Positions 25,015 to 33,979 of a stretch of 64,000 nucleotides of DNA are shown here, piece by piece (within the stretch, counting starts at the first letter, position 1; each line of letters begins with the position of its first letter). The position numbers and the translations under genes were made by a program. Under the pieces are notes generated by a model. That model was not told the DNA's origin and made no database searches. It saw nothing but the letters and a program-made list of their open reading frames with translations. This DNA comes from Rhodovastum atsumiense. GTDB taxonomy: Bacteria; Pseudomonadota; Alphaproteobacteria; Acetobacterales; Acetobacteraceae. Where the stretch lies: positions 35,799-99,798 of the forward strand of contig JAMFSE010000122.1 in assembly GCA_026225115.1 (NCBI GenBank), given 5' to 3'.

Positions 25015-26409
25015 ATGGACATCACGCCAACCGCGCCGAACGCGCTTATCGCCCAGCCGCCGCAACCGCAGCCGTCTGGCCCGATCGCGATGAGGGACGC
25101 GGCGGAAAAATCCACCGCAACGGATTTCCGGCAAATATTGGCCGCCGCGAAACCCGTGGGCACAGATGCCGCCGCCGCGGCAACCGGAGACACCACCTTG
25201 ATCCCCGCCATGCCGGTTGCCGCGGCCACGGCCGGCAAACTCCCAATGACCGCGAAAATTTCGGCGACCTTTGCCGCCGCGGGCGCCGGCGCCGGGCCGC
25301 TCCTTTCCGATGCCACAGACCCGATGCCGTCGGAGGCCGCAAAATCTCCTCCTAACGCCGCTACGCTGCCGTCATCCGGCGGAACAGACATTCTCGACGA
25401 AGGAAAACTTTTGCCGCCTGACACAGCAAAAGCCGTTCCACCCGACGCCGCAAAACCGCTCGCATCAGCCGACACCAAGCGCGCTCGGAAGCCAGTCGCG
25501 CCCAGGGCAGCTACCGCATCCAACGTCGCGGCCGCGGCGCCACTAAGCCTGGCGCCGGCGGCGCAAGCTACGGTATTGGTACCGGCTCCAGCTCCAGCCA
25601 ATATAGCGGCGCCAGTCCCAGCGCCGCACGCCATGGGGGTATCCGGTGCAATCGCGCCGCAGGCGGCGCAGCAGGCGGCGCCGTCGGACGCCGGCCCAGC
25701 CAAGCGCAATCCGGCGTTATCCGCCAATATCGCGACTCGCGCCGCGCCGGCGGCGCCAGCGGCACTGCCGGCCGGGCCGGCGGTGGCGGCAAACAGCGCG
25801 CCCGGCGCCGCGCCGTCGGCCGCGCCCCAAACCGTCCCGGCAACGCACGCATTGGCAAAAGCTGCCGATGTTGCCCAGCAGATCGCCGCCGCCCTGGCGC
25901 GGGGCAATACCGCAAATCCGGCGCACGGCGGTCTGTCGAATGCGACCCCGAATCCGGCCTTGCATATTTCGCTTACACCGGAAACGCTTGGCACCATCAC
26001 CATCAAGGTCGCGCAGCACGCATCGGGAGACACAACGGTCACATTAACGGCGAGCCAACCGGAAACACTTGCGGCGTTAAAGCATGACGCTGCCAACCTT
26101 AACCAAATTCTAACCAATGCAGGCGTCCCGGAAGCGAACCGGCAAGTGAATTTTCAATCGATGCCGGTTGTTGCGACGCAAACCAGCGCCGGATTGGGCA
26201 ACGCCGGCGGTCAGCCTGCAGGCGGCCAGCCCGCGGGCGGCCAGACCCTTGGACAAGCCGGGCAAGGCAATCCCAACGCCCAGCAGCAGCAACAAAATGG
26301 CACAGCGTTTGCTAGTTCCACCTTGAGACCATCAGCAGCATCCGTTGCAACAACCGTTACACGCTTGGGGTCAAACCACCCACGCAACGGCGTTGATGTT
26401 ATCGCGTAA
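25015..26409 (+). CDS. fliK: Flagellar hook-length control protein FliK
   Basis: A protein of 464 residues from ATG 25015, long and low-complexity for its first 300 residues (Ala/Pro-rich), as is usual for this molecular ruler. The conserved C-terminal domain follows: NPALHISLTPETLGTITIKVA and LAALKHDAANLNQILTNAGV, then a Gly/Gln-rich tail. The earlier frame opening at 24853 covers the promoter region and was rejected. A later ATG at 25090 is possible given the nearby sigma-54 site. flgD follows 13 bases later; FliK needs FlgD and hook protein to set hook length. Confidence 0.82.
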   Translation: MDITPTAPNALIAQPPQPQPSGPIAMRDAAEKSTATDFRQILAAAKPVGTDAAAAATGDTTLIPAMPVAAATAGKLPMTAKISATFAAAGAGAGPLLSDATDPMPSEAAKSPPNAATLPSSGGTDILDEGKLLPPDTAKAVPPDAAKPLASADTKRARKPVAPRAATASNVAAAAPLSLAPAAQATVLVPAPAPANIAAPVPAPHAMGVSGAIAPQAAQQAAPSDAGPAKRNPALSANIATRAAPAAPAALPAGPAVAANSAPGAAPSAAPQTVPATHALAKAADVAQQIAAALARGNTANPAHGGLSNATPNPALHISLTPETLGTITIKVAQHASGDTTVTLTASQPETLAALKHDAANLNQILTNAGVPEANRQVNFQSMPVVATQTSAGLGNAGGQPAGGQPAGGQTLGQAGQGNPNAQQQQQNGTAFASSTLRPSAASVATTVTRLGSNHPRNGVDVIA

Positions 26410-26422
26410 TGAAAGGCCGGCC

Positions 26423-27157
26423 ATGATCACTTCCTCCACACCCAGCACCACGGCGCTGACCGCGGCCCAGCTTGCCGCCAGCAACGGCACGAGCACCACG
26501 GGCACCGGCAGCTCGGCTAATGACAGCTCCACCGCAACCTCCGCTCTGGGTTCGCTCACCTCCAACTACAGCGATTTTCTCTCGCTGCTGACAACGCAAT
26601 TGCAGAACCAGGATCCCACCAGCCCGATGGATTCCAGCCAGTTCACCACGGAACTGGTGCAATTCTCCGGCGTAGAACAGCAGATCAACACCAATTCAAA
26701 TCTGGCGCAGCTGGTGTCGCTGACACAGGCCGGAAATATCAGCCAGGCGAGTTCGATGCTGGGTGCAACCGTGAAGGCGACGTCAACGCAACTGCCGCTG
26801 CAGAACGGCAGCGCCGCGCTGGCATTCACGGCGCCCGCCGCGGAGCCGGTAAACATCGCGATCACCAACGCCAATGGCGAAAATCTCTATGACGCCTCGG
26901 TCAATGCAACCGCCGGCGCCAATAACTGGACCTGGAACGGCACGGATTCGAGCGGCGAGACTCTGCCCGACGGCGCCTATAATGTTGCAGTAACCAGTAC
27001 CGCGGCCAACGGCAGCGCCACCGCCGTACCCTTCACCATCAGCGGCACAGCCACCAGCGTTGATTCCGAATCCAACAATCTGACTTTGAACCTTGGCGCG
27101 GTAAGCGTCCCCTTCACCGCCATCACCAGCGTCGACCGTTCAACCCCGAGCAGTTAA
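26423..27157 (+). CDS. flgD: Flagellar hook-capping protein FlgD
   Basis: A 244-residue scaffold for hook assembly. The N-terminal core NYSDFLSLLTTQLQNQDPTSPMDSSQFTTELVQFSGVEQQ is diagnostic, and NWTWNGTDSSGETLPDGAYNV is the FlgD Ig-like domain. ATG 26423 was chosen, with GAAAGG upstream; the frame from 26345 would overlap fliK. It sits between fliK and fliF in the plus-strand flagellar run. Confidence 0.92.
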   Translation: MITSSTPSTTALTAAQLAASNGTSTTGTGSSANDSSTATSALGSLTSNYSDFLSLLTTQLQNQDPTSPMDSSQFTTELVQFSGVEQQINTNSNLAQLVSLTQAGNISQASSMLGATVKATSTQLPLQNGSAALAFTAPAAEPVNIAITNANGENLYDASVNATAGANNWTWNGTDSSGETLPDGAYNVAVTSTAANGSATAVPFTISGTATSVDSESNNLTLNLGAVSVPFTAITSVDRSTPSS

Positions 27158-27254
27158 ACCCGCCCGGCAAAATCTGCCGCAGGCGTTAACCGATCTTTAA
27201 GGCTGTTCGCAATATCCTGCACGCCGGCGTCGATTTTACGAACGGGTGCATTTC

Positions 27255-27326
27255 ATGGCGGAAGATTCTAGCGAACCGAAGGCCGTCCCGCGTAATCCCG
27301 CCGCCGGCCGGCCTCCGCAAAAATGA
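27255..27326 (+). CDS. Possible 23-codon ORF coupled to fliF
   Basis: A short frame of 23 codons, rich in Pro, Arg and Ala (MAEDSSEPKAVPRNPAAGRP at the start), whose TGA overlaps the fliF ATG (ATGA). fliF has no ribosome site of its own, and the sequence before its ATG is CTCCGCAAAA. A peptide read through here could therefore bring ribosomes to fliF. The ribosome site of this ORF is itself weak, so it may be chance. Confidence 0.35.
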   Translation: MAEDSSEPKAVPRNPAAGRPPQK

Positions 27327-28960
27327 AGGCCTTCCTTAACGGGTTGCTTGGGTTGGGCACGACGCGCCTGGCGCTTATGGGCGCGACCGGCCTGCTGTTG
27401 CTCGGCAGCGTGCTGGGCTTAAGTTTCTTTACGGGCGGTCCGCCTCCGGTCGCTTTGTACAGCAATCTGAGCCTAACCGATTCCGCCGCCGCCGTTGCCG
27501 TGCTCGCCGCCGATCATATCGCCTACACACTGAGTGACGGCGGCCAGACCATTCTCGTTCCAACCGGTTCTCTGGACAGCGCCAGGCTGGCCTTGGCGGC
27601 AAAAAACCTGCCGAGCGGCGGCTCCTCGAGCTATTCGCTGTTCGACAGTTCAACCGCCCTCACCGATTCCGATTTCCTGGATAACATCAACGAGACCCGG
27701 GCGCTGAACGGCGAACTGGAACAGACGATTGATCAGATCCAGGGCGTCAAGCTGGCGCGCGTCAACATCGTGCTGCCGCACCAGCAGCCCTTCGCGCAAA
27801 ACCCGGACCCCGCGCAGGCCAGCGTGTTGCTGACTCTGAATGGACCGGTGACGCTGGACCAGACCAGTGTTAATGCAATCTTAAACCTCGTCGCCTCCGC
27901 AGTGCCCGGCTTGAAGCCGAACAACATCTCAATTGCCGATGATCGCGGCGATTTGCTGGCGGCCGCCGGCGGCCCCGCAAGCGGCAGCCAGAATGCCAAC
28001 AATACCGATCTGCAGAAACTGACCGGACTGCAGATGGGCGCCGCGGTCGAGTCGATGCTGAATGATGCGATCGGCCCCAGGCATGTGCATGTGGTCGCGA
28101 CGGTTGCAATGAATTTTGATCATGTCGACCAGACGCAAACGACCTATGATCCAAACGGCCAGGTCGCCATCAGCCAGCAGAATTCTTCCAACAAAACCAC
28201 CTCGGCGAGCCCGCCGCCGTCGGTTTCGGTGCAGAATAATCTACCCAATCCGACATCTAAAACGCCTACCCCCGGCAATAGTTCCGACAACCAGACCCAG
28301 ACCACCAATTACGATGTATCCGCCACCATCCGGCATCTGGTGCAAACTGCGCCGCAGATTTCCAAAATCAGTGTCGCCGTGCTGCTAGACGGTATTTCCA
28401 CGACCGATGCCAAGGGCAATACGCAATGGGCGCCGCGCAAGCCCGATCAGATTGCCGCCATCACCGCTCTGGTGAAAAGCGCTGTCGGGTTCGACGCGCA
28501 GCGCGGCGATGTCGTGCAGGTGGAAACCATCCCCTTTGCGGAAGATCAGGCCATGGCCCCCGCAAAACCGCTCTCTCTTCTCCAGCGCATGCTCGGCGGC
28601 AGCGCCGGGCTGTTCCTGATCAAACTGGCGGTGGTGAGCTTGGCGACACTCATCGGACTGTTGGTTGTAGCCAAACCGGTGATGATGCGAATCGCCGAAG
28701 GCGGCGCCAGCCTTCCCGGCAACGACAGCATGCGCTCCCTCAGCCTTGAACGCGCAAAAGCAATCGCCGCCAGCAATGCGGCGGGCAATCCGGCGGCGCT
28801 GACAAACGAGGCGGAGCTTTATGCGGCGCCCAGCTATGCGGATCCGGCGGTGATCGCAGCGAATTCCCCGGCCGGCCAAATCGCCGCTTTGGTTCGCAAT
28901 AATCCGAGGGAATCCATTGCTACCATCCGTTCATGGCTGTCGCAGGGGCAAGAAGCATGA
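27323..28960 (+). CDS. fliF: Flagellar MS-ring protein FliF
   Basis: A 545-residue inner-membrane ring protein. Two membrane spans frame it: residues about 15-35 (LALMGATGLLLLGSVLGLSFF) and about 435-455 (LFLIKLAVVSLATLIGLLVVA). Between lie the secretin/YscJ-type segments VALYSNLSLTDSAAAVAVLAA and FLDNINETRALNGELEQTI. The cytoplasmic tail ends with RNNPRESIATIRSWL, the FliG-binding helix. It overlaps fliG (ATGA). Confidence 0.93.
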   Translation: MKAFLNGLLGLGTTRLALMGATGLLLLGSVLGLSFFTGGPPPVALYSNLSLTDSAAAVAVLAADHIAYTLSDGGQTILVPTGSLDSARLALAAKNLPSGGSSSYSLFDSSTALTDSDFLDNINETRALNGELEQTIDQIQGVKLARVNIVLPHQQPFAQNPDPAQASVLLTLNGPVTLDQTSVNAILNLVASAVPGLKPNNISIADDRGDLLAAAGGPASGSQNANNTDLQKLTGLQMGAAVESMLNDAIGPRHVHVVATVAMNFDHVDQTQTTYDPNGQVAISQQNSSNKTTSASPPPSVSVQNNLPNPTSKTPTPGNSSDNQTQTTNYDVSATIRHLVQTAPQISKISVAVLLDGISTTDAKGNTQWAPRKPDQIAAITALVKSAVGFDAQRGDVVQVETIPFAEDQAMAPAKPLSLLQRMLGGSAGLFLIKLAVVSLATLIGLLVVAKPVMMRIAEGGASLPGNDSMRSLSLERAKAIAASNAAGNPAALTNEAELYAAPSYADPAVIAANSPAGQIAALVRNNPRESIATIRSWLSQGQEA

Positions 28961-29970
28961 ACATGTTGAACAGTTCCGCCTCAATGACCGGGGCACAAAA
29001 GGTCGCGGTCCTGATGCTGGCGATGAGCGAGGAAGAGGGCTCGGCATTGATGGGGATGCTCACGGAGTCCGAAATCAAGGATGTTTCCACTGCAATGTCG
29101 CAGCTGGGCGCCGTTCGCGCCGAAACCGTGGACGCCCTATGCCGCGAATTCATCACCAACGTCGGCAGCAACGGCGCATTGATCGGCTCGATGGACAGTA
29201 CCGAGCGGCTGTTGCAGGCCAGCCTGCCTTTGGACCGGGTGCGCCAGATCATGGAGGAAATCCGTGGCCCCGCCGGCCGGACGATGTGGGATAAGCTAAG
29301 CAATATCAATGAAACCTTGCTAACCAACTATTTAAAGAACGAATATCCGCAGACCGTGGCACTGGTTCTGTCCAAGCTGAAGCCCGACCACGCGGCCAGG
29401 GTAATGGCGGCGATGCCGTTCGACGTTATTCCGGAAATCATCCGGCGCATGCTGACGATTGAGACCGTTCAGAAAGATGTCCTCGACGGCATCGAGCACG
29501 TGCTGCGATCGGAATTCATGGTCAGCTCCGTGCATACCAGCACGGTCGATCCGCATCAGTTCATGGCCGATATTTTCAATAATCTTGACCGCCAAACCGA
29601 AAATAAATTCATCACCTCGCTGGATGAGCGCGATCATGCAGCGGCAGAGCGCATCAAATCGCTGATGTTCACCTTCGAGGATCTCGCCAAGCTGATGCCG
29701 TCCGCGATCCAGGCCATCCTGCGCGATGCGGAGAAAGACAAATTGCCGATCGCGCTAAAAGGTGCCACCGAATCCGTAAAGGAGATCTTCTTCAAAAACC
29801 TCTCCGAACGCGCCGGCAAAATGCTGCGCGAGGATATCGCGGGCCTGGGGCCGATCCGGCTGCGCGATGTCGAAGAGGCGCAGGTCGGCATGGTCAAGCT
29901 CGCCAAAGAGCTTGCCGCCAATGGCCAGATCGAAATCACCGAAGGCAGCGCCGATGAGATGGTACTGTGA
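28957..29970 (+). CDS. fliG: Flagellar motor switch protein FliG
   Basis: A 337-residue rotor protein from ATG 28957, overlapping fliF; the longer frame from 28933 lies inside fliF. It shows the middle-domain motif NEYPQTVALVLSKLKPDHAARVMAAMP (EHPQ-like position reads EYPQ) and the torque helix segment MFTFEDLAKLMPSAIQAILRD with DLAKL and charged residues. fliH, which usually follows fliG in this group, is missing; a palindromic repeat stands in the gap before fliN. Confidence 0.93.
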   Translation: MNMLNSSASMTGAQKVAVLMLAMSEEEGSALMGMLTESEIKDVSTAMSQLGAVRAETVDALCREFITNVGSNGALIGSMDSTERLLQASLPLDRVRQIMEEIRGPAGRTMWDKLSNINETLLTNYLKNEYPQTVALVLSKLKPDHAARVMAAMPFDVIPEIIRRMLTIETVQKDVLDGIEHVLRSEFMVSSVHTSTVDPHQFMADIFNNLDRQTENKFITSLDERDHAAAERIKSLMFTFEDLAKLMPSAIQAILRDAEKDKLPIALKGATESVKEIFFKNLSERAGKMLREDIAGLGPIRLRDVEEAQVGMVKLAKELAANGQIEITEGSADEMVL

Positions 29971-29988
29971 CGCCAATCCATCAAACAC

Positions 29989-30067
29989 CGTCATTGCGAG
30001 GACAGCGAAGCAATCCATCTGCTTCGCTGGCTATACAAAAATGGATTGCGCTGCGCTCACAATGACG
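29989..30067. repeat. Palindromic repeat of the CGTCATTGCGAG family, copy 1
   Basis: Begins CGTCATTGCGAG and ends CTCACAATGACG, with internal GAAGCAATCCAT and ATGGATTGCG pairing across a short centre: a 79-bp imperfect palindrome between fliG and fliN. The same design recurs at 52010-52124. This kind of repeat is widespread in proteobacterial intergenic regions. Confidence 0.88.
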
Positions 30068-30086
30068 ACGAAAGGGAACAGGCCGA

Positions 30087-30422
30087 ATGGCGCAGGATGA
30101 ACTACAGATCGACCCTTTCACCGCGCCCGCGGCATCAGCCATGGATGTGGAGCAATCGGCGCCGCGCGGCCCCCGGGATCTGGAAGCAGTTTACGATATT
30201 CCCGTGGTGGTGAGCGCCGTTTTGGGACGCGTATCGATGCCGATCAACCAATTACTGAAGCTCGGGCGTGGCGCGGTGGTTGAGCTTGACCGGCGTCTTG
30301 GCGAGCCCATCGAGATCTACGTCAATAACCGGCTGGTGGCGCGCGGCGAGGTGGTGATGGTCGATGAGGAACGCCTAGGGGTGACCATGACGGAAATCGT
30401 CAAATCGGACCGGGCGAGTTAG
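30087..30422 (+). CDS. fliN: Flagellar motor switch protein FliN
   Basis: A 111-residue C-ring protein. The SpoA-type domain covers residues about 35-108: YDIPVVVSAVLGRVSMPINQLLKLGRGAVVELDRRLGEPIEIYVNNRLVARGEVVMVDE. The N-terminus is a short variable stretch. It is three bases from flbD on the same strand. AAAGGGA upstream acts as ribosome site. Confidence 0.93.
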   Translation: MAQDELQIDPFTAPAASAMDVEQSAPRGPRDLEAVYDIPVVVSAVLGRVSMPINQLLKLGRGAVVELDRRLGEPIEIYVNNRLVARGEVVMVDEERLGVTMTEIVKSDRAS

Positions 30423-30425
30423 GCG

Positions 30426-31748
30426 ATGCGGCTCCTCGTCATCGGCTCGCTCGGCGGAGAATTGGGCGCTGCCGCCAAAATGGCGGCGGCGCGCGGGGCA
30501 ACGTTGCATCATGCGGAAACCGTCAGGCAGGCAATTGATCAGCTTCGGGCGCTGCCTGGGATCGACCTCGTCATCTGTGAGTTGAGCCATGACATCGCCT
30601 GGCTTTTGAAGAGCCTTAGGGATGAGCGCATTTCCATCGCCGTGGTCGCCGCCGGCGCGGTTGCCACCGAATCGCAGGTGCTGGAAGCGATTCGCGCCGG
30701 CGCCCAGGAGTTTCTGCCGCTGCCGCCGGACCCTGATCTCATCGCCGCCATTCTCGAAGCTGCTACCGCCAGTGATCATGCGATGATTTCGCGCGACCCC
30801 GCCATGCGCCAAACGGTTCACAGGGCCGACCAGGTTTCGATTTCTGACGCCTCGGTGTTGATCAATGGCGAATCAGGCACCGGCAAGGAAGTGCTTGCCC
30901 ATTACATCCACAGAAAATCAAAGCGCGCCAATGGGCCCTTCATCGCGCTCAATTGCGCGGCCATACCGGAGAACCTGCTGGAATCCGAATTATTCGGCCA
31001 TGAAAAAGGTGCTTTCTCCGGCGCCGTCGCCCGGCGCATCGGTAAGTTCGAAGCGGCTAACGGCGGCAGTCTGCTGCTTGATGAAATCAGTGAAATGGAT
31101 GTCCGGCTGCAGGCGAAGCTGCTGCGCGCCCTGCAGGAACGCGCAATCGACCGCGTCGGCGGCAGCCACCCGGTCAAAATCGATGTTCGTATTATCGCGA
31201 CGACAAATCGTGATTTGAAAGCTGAAATAAAAGCCGGACGCTTCCGGGAAGATTTGTATTTCCGGCTTAATGTCGTGACAATAACGGTACCGGCCTTGCG
31301 CCAACGTCCCGGCGATATTCCAGTGCTCGCCAATCATTTCGCGCTCCGCTACGCCGAATTGAACGGGCTGCCGAACCGGCCCCTGGCGCCGGCAGCACTT
31401 GCCAAACTGGTTCGCAACGACTGGGCCGGAAATATCCGGGAACTCGAAAATACCATTCACCGGGCGGTACTTTTCGGCAATGGCGAGCAGTTGGAAGCCG
31501 AAGTGATCGAAACCGGGCCGGCAGAAGCCGCAAGCTCATCCTACCCCTCTGCGCCGTCGCTGGAGGGCCGCAGCGTGCATGATGTCGAGCGCGAGCATAT
31601 CCTGCGCACGCTGCAGCATTGCTTCGGCAACCGCACCCACGCCGCAACCATTCTCGGTATTTCCATCCGCGCACTCCGCAATAAGCTCAACGAATACGCA
31701 GCGCAGGGAATGAGCGTCCCCCGGCCAAATGCCGGAATTGCGGCTTAA
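30426..31748 (+). CDS. flbD: Sigma-54-dependent flagellar regulator, FlbD-like
   Basis: A 440-residue activator. Residues 1-120 resemble a receiver domain but the phosphoacceptor position reads IDLVICELSHD, without an Asp in the usual slot. The AAA+ domain follows: GESGTGKEVLA (Walker A), FGHEKGAFSGA (sigma-54 contact loop, Ser in place of the usual Thr of GAFTGA), GGSLLLDEISEM (Walker B). The Fis-type HTH is at the end (THAATILGISIRALRNKLNEYA). Caulobacter FlbD drives sigma-54 hook and flagellin promoters; the two sigma-54 sites here are natural targets. Confidence 0.9.
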   Translation: MRLLVIGSLGGELGAAAKMAAARGATLHHAETVRQAIDQLRALPGIDLVICELSHDIAWLLKSLRDERISIAVVAAGAVATESQVLEAIRAGAQEFLPLPPDPDLIAAILEAATASDHAMISRDPAMRQTVHRADQVSISDASVLINGESGTGKEVLAHYIHRKSKRANGPFIALNCAAIPENLLESELFGHEKGAFSGAVARRIGKFEAANGGSLLLDEISEMDVRLQAKLLRALQERAIDRVGGSHPVKIDVRIIATTNRDLKAEIKAGRFREDLYFRLNVVTITVPALRQRPGDIPVLANHFALRYAELNGLPNRPLAPAALAKLVRNDWAGNIRELENTIHRAVLFGNGEQLEAEVIETGPAEAASSSYPSAPSLEGRSVHDVEREHILRTLQHCFGNRTHAATILGISIRALRNKLNEYAAQGMSVPRPNAGIAA

Positions 31749-31766
31749 GTGAAGGAAAGCAACAGC

Positions 31767-31888
31767 GGTTCTTTTTTAAAAAAAAGAACCAAAAAATTTC
31801 TGCTACTTTGGGACATGGGCGTCGGCACATTCAACGCCCATGCCCCAGAGTCAAAAAAATTTTTTGCTTCTTTTTTTCAAAAAAGAAG
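31767..31888. repeat. Dispersed palindromic element, copy 4
   Basis: Left hairpin GGTTCTTTTTT/AAAAAAGAACC, linker ending CTTTGGGACATGGGCGT, complementary ACGCCCATGCCCCAGAG, and right hairpin GCTTCTTTTTTT/AAAAAAGAAG. It lies between flbD and flhA, both plus strand, and ends 12 bases before the flhA start, so it splits the flagellar run into two possible transcription units. Confidence 0.88.
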
Positions 31889-31900
31889 TTCTAACCCTTA

Positions 31901-33979
31901 ATGGGTGCCTTCGCGTCCATGCCCGATATTATCGCTTCACTTCGACGAATGCGGGTTGGTACCGATATTGGTCTGGCGCTGGGCGTCGTGTTTATTCTGG
32001 CGATGCTCATTCTGCCGCTGCCGCCGTTCCTTCTGGATGTCGGCTTGTCGCTCTCGTTCACCTCCGGCGTTCTGGTGCTGATGGTGGCTCTGTTCGTCGT
32101 CAAGCCGCTTGATTTTACCAGCTTCCCGACGATCCTACTGTTGACCACGCTGCTGCGGCTCGCTTTGGACGTCGCCGCCACACGGCAGATTTTGGCGCAT
32201 GGCAATGAAGGCATGCTGGCGGCCGGTCATGTGATCGCAGCCTTCGGCGGATTCCTCATGGGTGGCGACATCGTCATCGGCCTTATCGTATTCGCGATTT
32301 TGCTGGTGGTGAATTTCATCGTCATCACCAAGGGCTCCACCCGCATCGCCGAAGTTGCGGCGCGGTTCGCGCTCGATGCGATTCCTGGCAAGCAGATGGC
32401 GATCGACGCCGATCTGAATTCCGGCACCATCGACGAGAAAACCGCGCGCCGGCGCCGCTCCGAGCTTGAGCAGGAGAGCAGTTTTTACGGCGCCATGGAT
32501 GGAGCCGCCAAATTCGTCCGCGGCGACGCCGTCGCAGCACTCATCATCACCTCCATCAATATCATCGGCGGCCTCGCCATCGGCGTTGGGCAACACGGCA
32601 TGGCGTTCGGCGATGCCGCCGCGGATTTCTCCACGCTTTCGATCGGTGAAGGCCTGGTCAGCCAAATTCCCGCACTGCTTGTATCCGTGGCCGCCGGTAT
32701 GGTGGTGGCCAAGGGCGGGATGGAGGGCAGCGCGGATGCAGCTTTGGTGTTGCAACTCGGCCGCAACCCAAAGCCGCTGGGATTGGTCGCCGGTGTGGCC
32801 GGCATATTGGCGCTAACACCCGGATTGCCGTTTATCCCCTTTGCCGCGCTATCGGCACTTGCGGGAACAGCCGCGTATTTTCGTCATAAGTTTCCGCCCG
32901 CCGGAAATGTGGAAGATGTACCCGCCCCCGCGATAACACTACTTGAACCGCCGATAACCGATGCCCTGAAAATGGACCAGATCCGGCTGGAGCTGGGCTA
33001 CGGGTTATTGGCACTGGCCGGCGGCGACACGCCGCGGCTGACCGAGCAGGTCAAAGCATTACGGCGCGCCATCGCCACCGAGATGGGGTTTATTCTGCCG
33101 CCGGTTCGCATTCAGGATAACATGCAGCTGCCGGCGGAAATCTATAGCGTCCGCATCAAGGAAATCGAAGCCGGGCGGGGCGAATTACGCGCCAATAAAC
33201 TGCTGGTGATGAGCCCCAACGGCAAGCTTGACGGGCTACAGGGCGAACGCACGCAGGAGCCGGCCTTCGGGCTTCCCGCGCTCTGGATCGAGCAGGACCA
33301 AAAGGCCAATTTTCTTGCCAAGGGCTGCACCGTTGTCGACCCCGCAAGCGTGCTTACCACGCATCTCACGGAACTGGTGAAGGAGAGCATGGCGGATTTG
33401 CTGTCTTATGCCGAGACGCAAAAACTGCTCGATGAACTGCCGCGCGAACAGCAGAAGCTGCTGACCGATATGGTGCCGGGCCAAATCTCGGTCGGCGGCA
33501 TCCAACGCGTTCTACAGGCCTTGCTAAGCGAGCGCATCTCCATCCGCGACCTGCCGACGATTTTGGAAAGTATCCAGGAGGCCTGCGCCAATCAGGCGAA
33601 AACGATTCCGGCCATCGCGGCACATGTGCGCACCAAGCTGGCGCGCCAGATCAGCGATTCGCTGATGGGCGCCAACGGCTACCTGCCGCTGATCGTACTT
33701 TCAAACGAATGGGAGACGGAATTCACCGAAGCTTTGGTCGGCCCGCCGGAAGCCCGGCAGTTGGCCCTTTCACCCGCCCGCATGCAGGATTTTATGCGCC
33801 GCTTCGGCCAGGCCTATGAAGAAGCCGCGGCCAGCGGCGACGCGCCGGCATTGCTGACAGGCGGAGCCATCCGCCAGCACGTGCGCGCGGTCATCGAACG
33901 CGTACGGCCATCGGTTCCAGTGCTGGCGCAAACAGAAATCTTCGCCCGCGCCCGGATCCGGACGCTGAGCACGATCTGA
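31901..33979 (+). CDS. flhA: Flagellar export apparatus protein FlhA
   Basis: A protein of 692 residues, full length for FlhA. The first 320 residues hold about eight membrane spans (LGVVFILAMLILPLPPFLLDVGLSLSF onward) and the FHIPEP-like segment ARFALDAIPGKQMAIDADLNSG with the conserved loop Asp. The soluble domain follows with KESMADLLSYAETQKLLDELP. The start could instead be ATG 31919; neither has a clear ribosome site, since a palindromic repeat precedes. Its stop overlaps flhF by one base. Confidence 0.93.
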   Translation: MGAFASMPDIIASLRRMRVGTDIGLALGVVFILAMLILPLPPFLLDVGLSLSFTSGVLVLMVALFVVKPLDFTSFPTILLLTTLLRLALDVAATRQILAHGNEGMLAAGHVIAAFGGFLMGGDIVIGLIVFAILLVVNFIVITKGSTRIAEVAARFALDAIPGKQMAIDADLNSGTIDEKTARRRRSELEQESSFYGAMDGAAKFVRGDAVAALIITSINIIGGLAIGVGQHGMAFGDAAADFSTLSIGEGLVSQIPALLVSVAAGMVVAKGGMEGSADAALVLQLGRNPKPLGLVAGVAGILALTPGLPFIPFAALSALAGTAAYFRHKFPPAGNVEDVPAPAITLLEPPITDALKMDQIRLELGYGLLALAGGDTPRLTEQVKALRRAIATEMGFILPPVRIQDNMQLPAEIYSVRIKEIEAGRGELRANKLLVMSPNGKLDGLQGERTQEPAFGLPALWIEQDQKANFLAKGCTVVDPASVLTTHLTELVKESMADLLSYAETQKLLDELPREQQKLLTDMVPGQISVGGIQRVLQALLSERISIRDLPTILESIQEACANQAKTIPAIAAHVRTKLARQISDSLMGANGYLPLIVLSNEWETEFTEALVGPPEARQLALSPARMQDFMRRFGQAYEEAAASGDAPALLTGGAIRQHVRAVIERVRPSVPVLAQTEIFARARIRTLSTI

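Noticed and set aside
24840..26117. 425-residue minus-strand ORF opposite fliK
   Set aside because: Antisense to the low-complexity Ala/Pro part of FliK, which naturally gives an open Gly/Ala frame; it also covers the flgE promoter.
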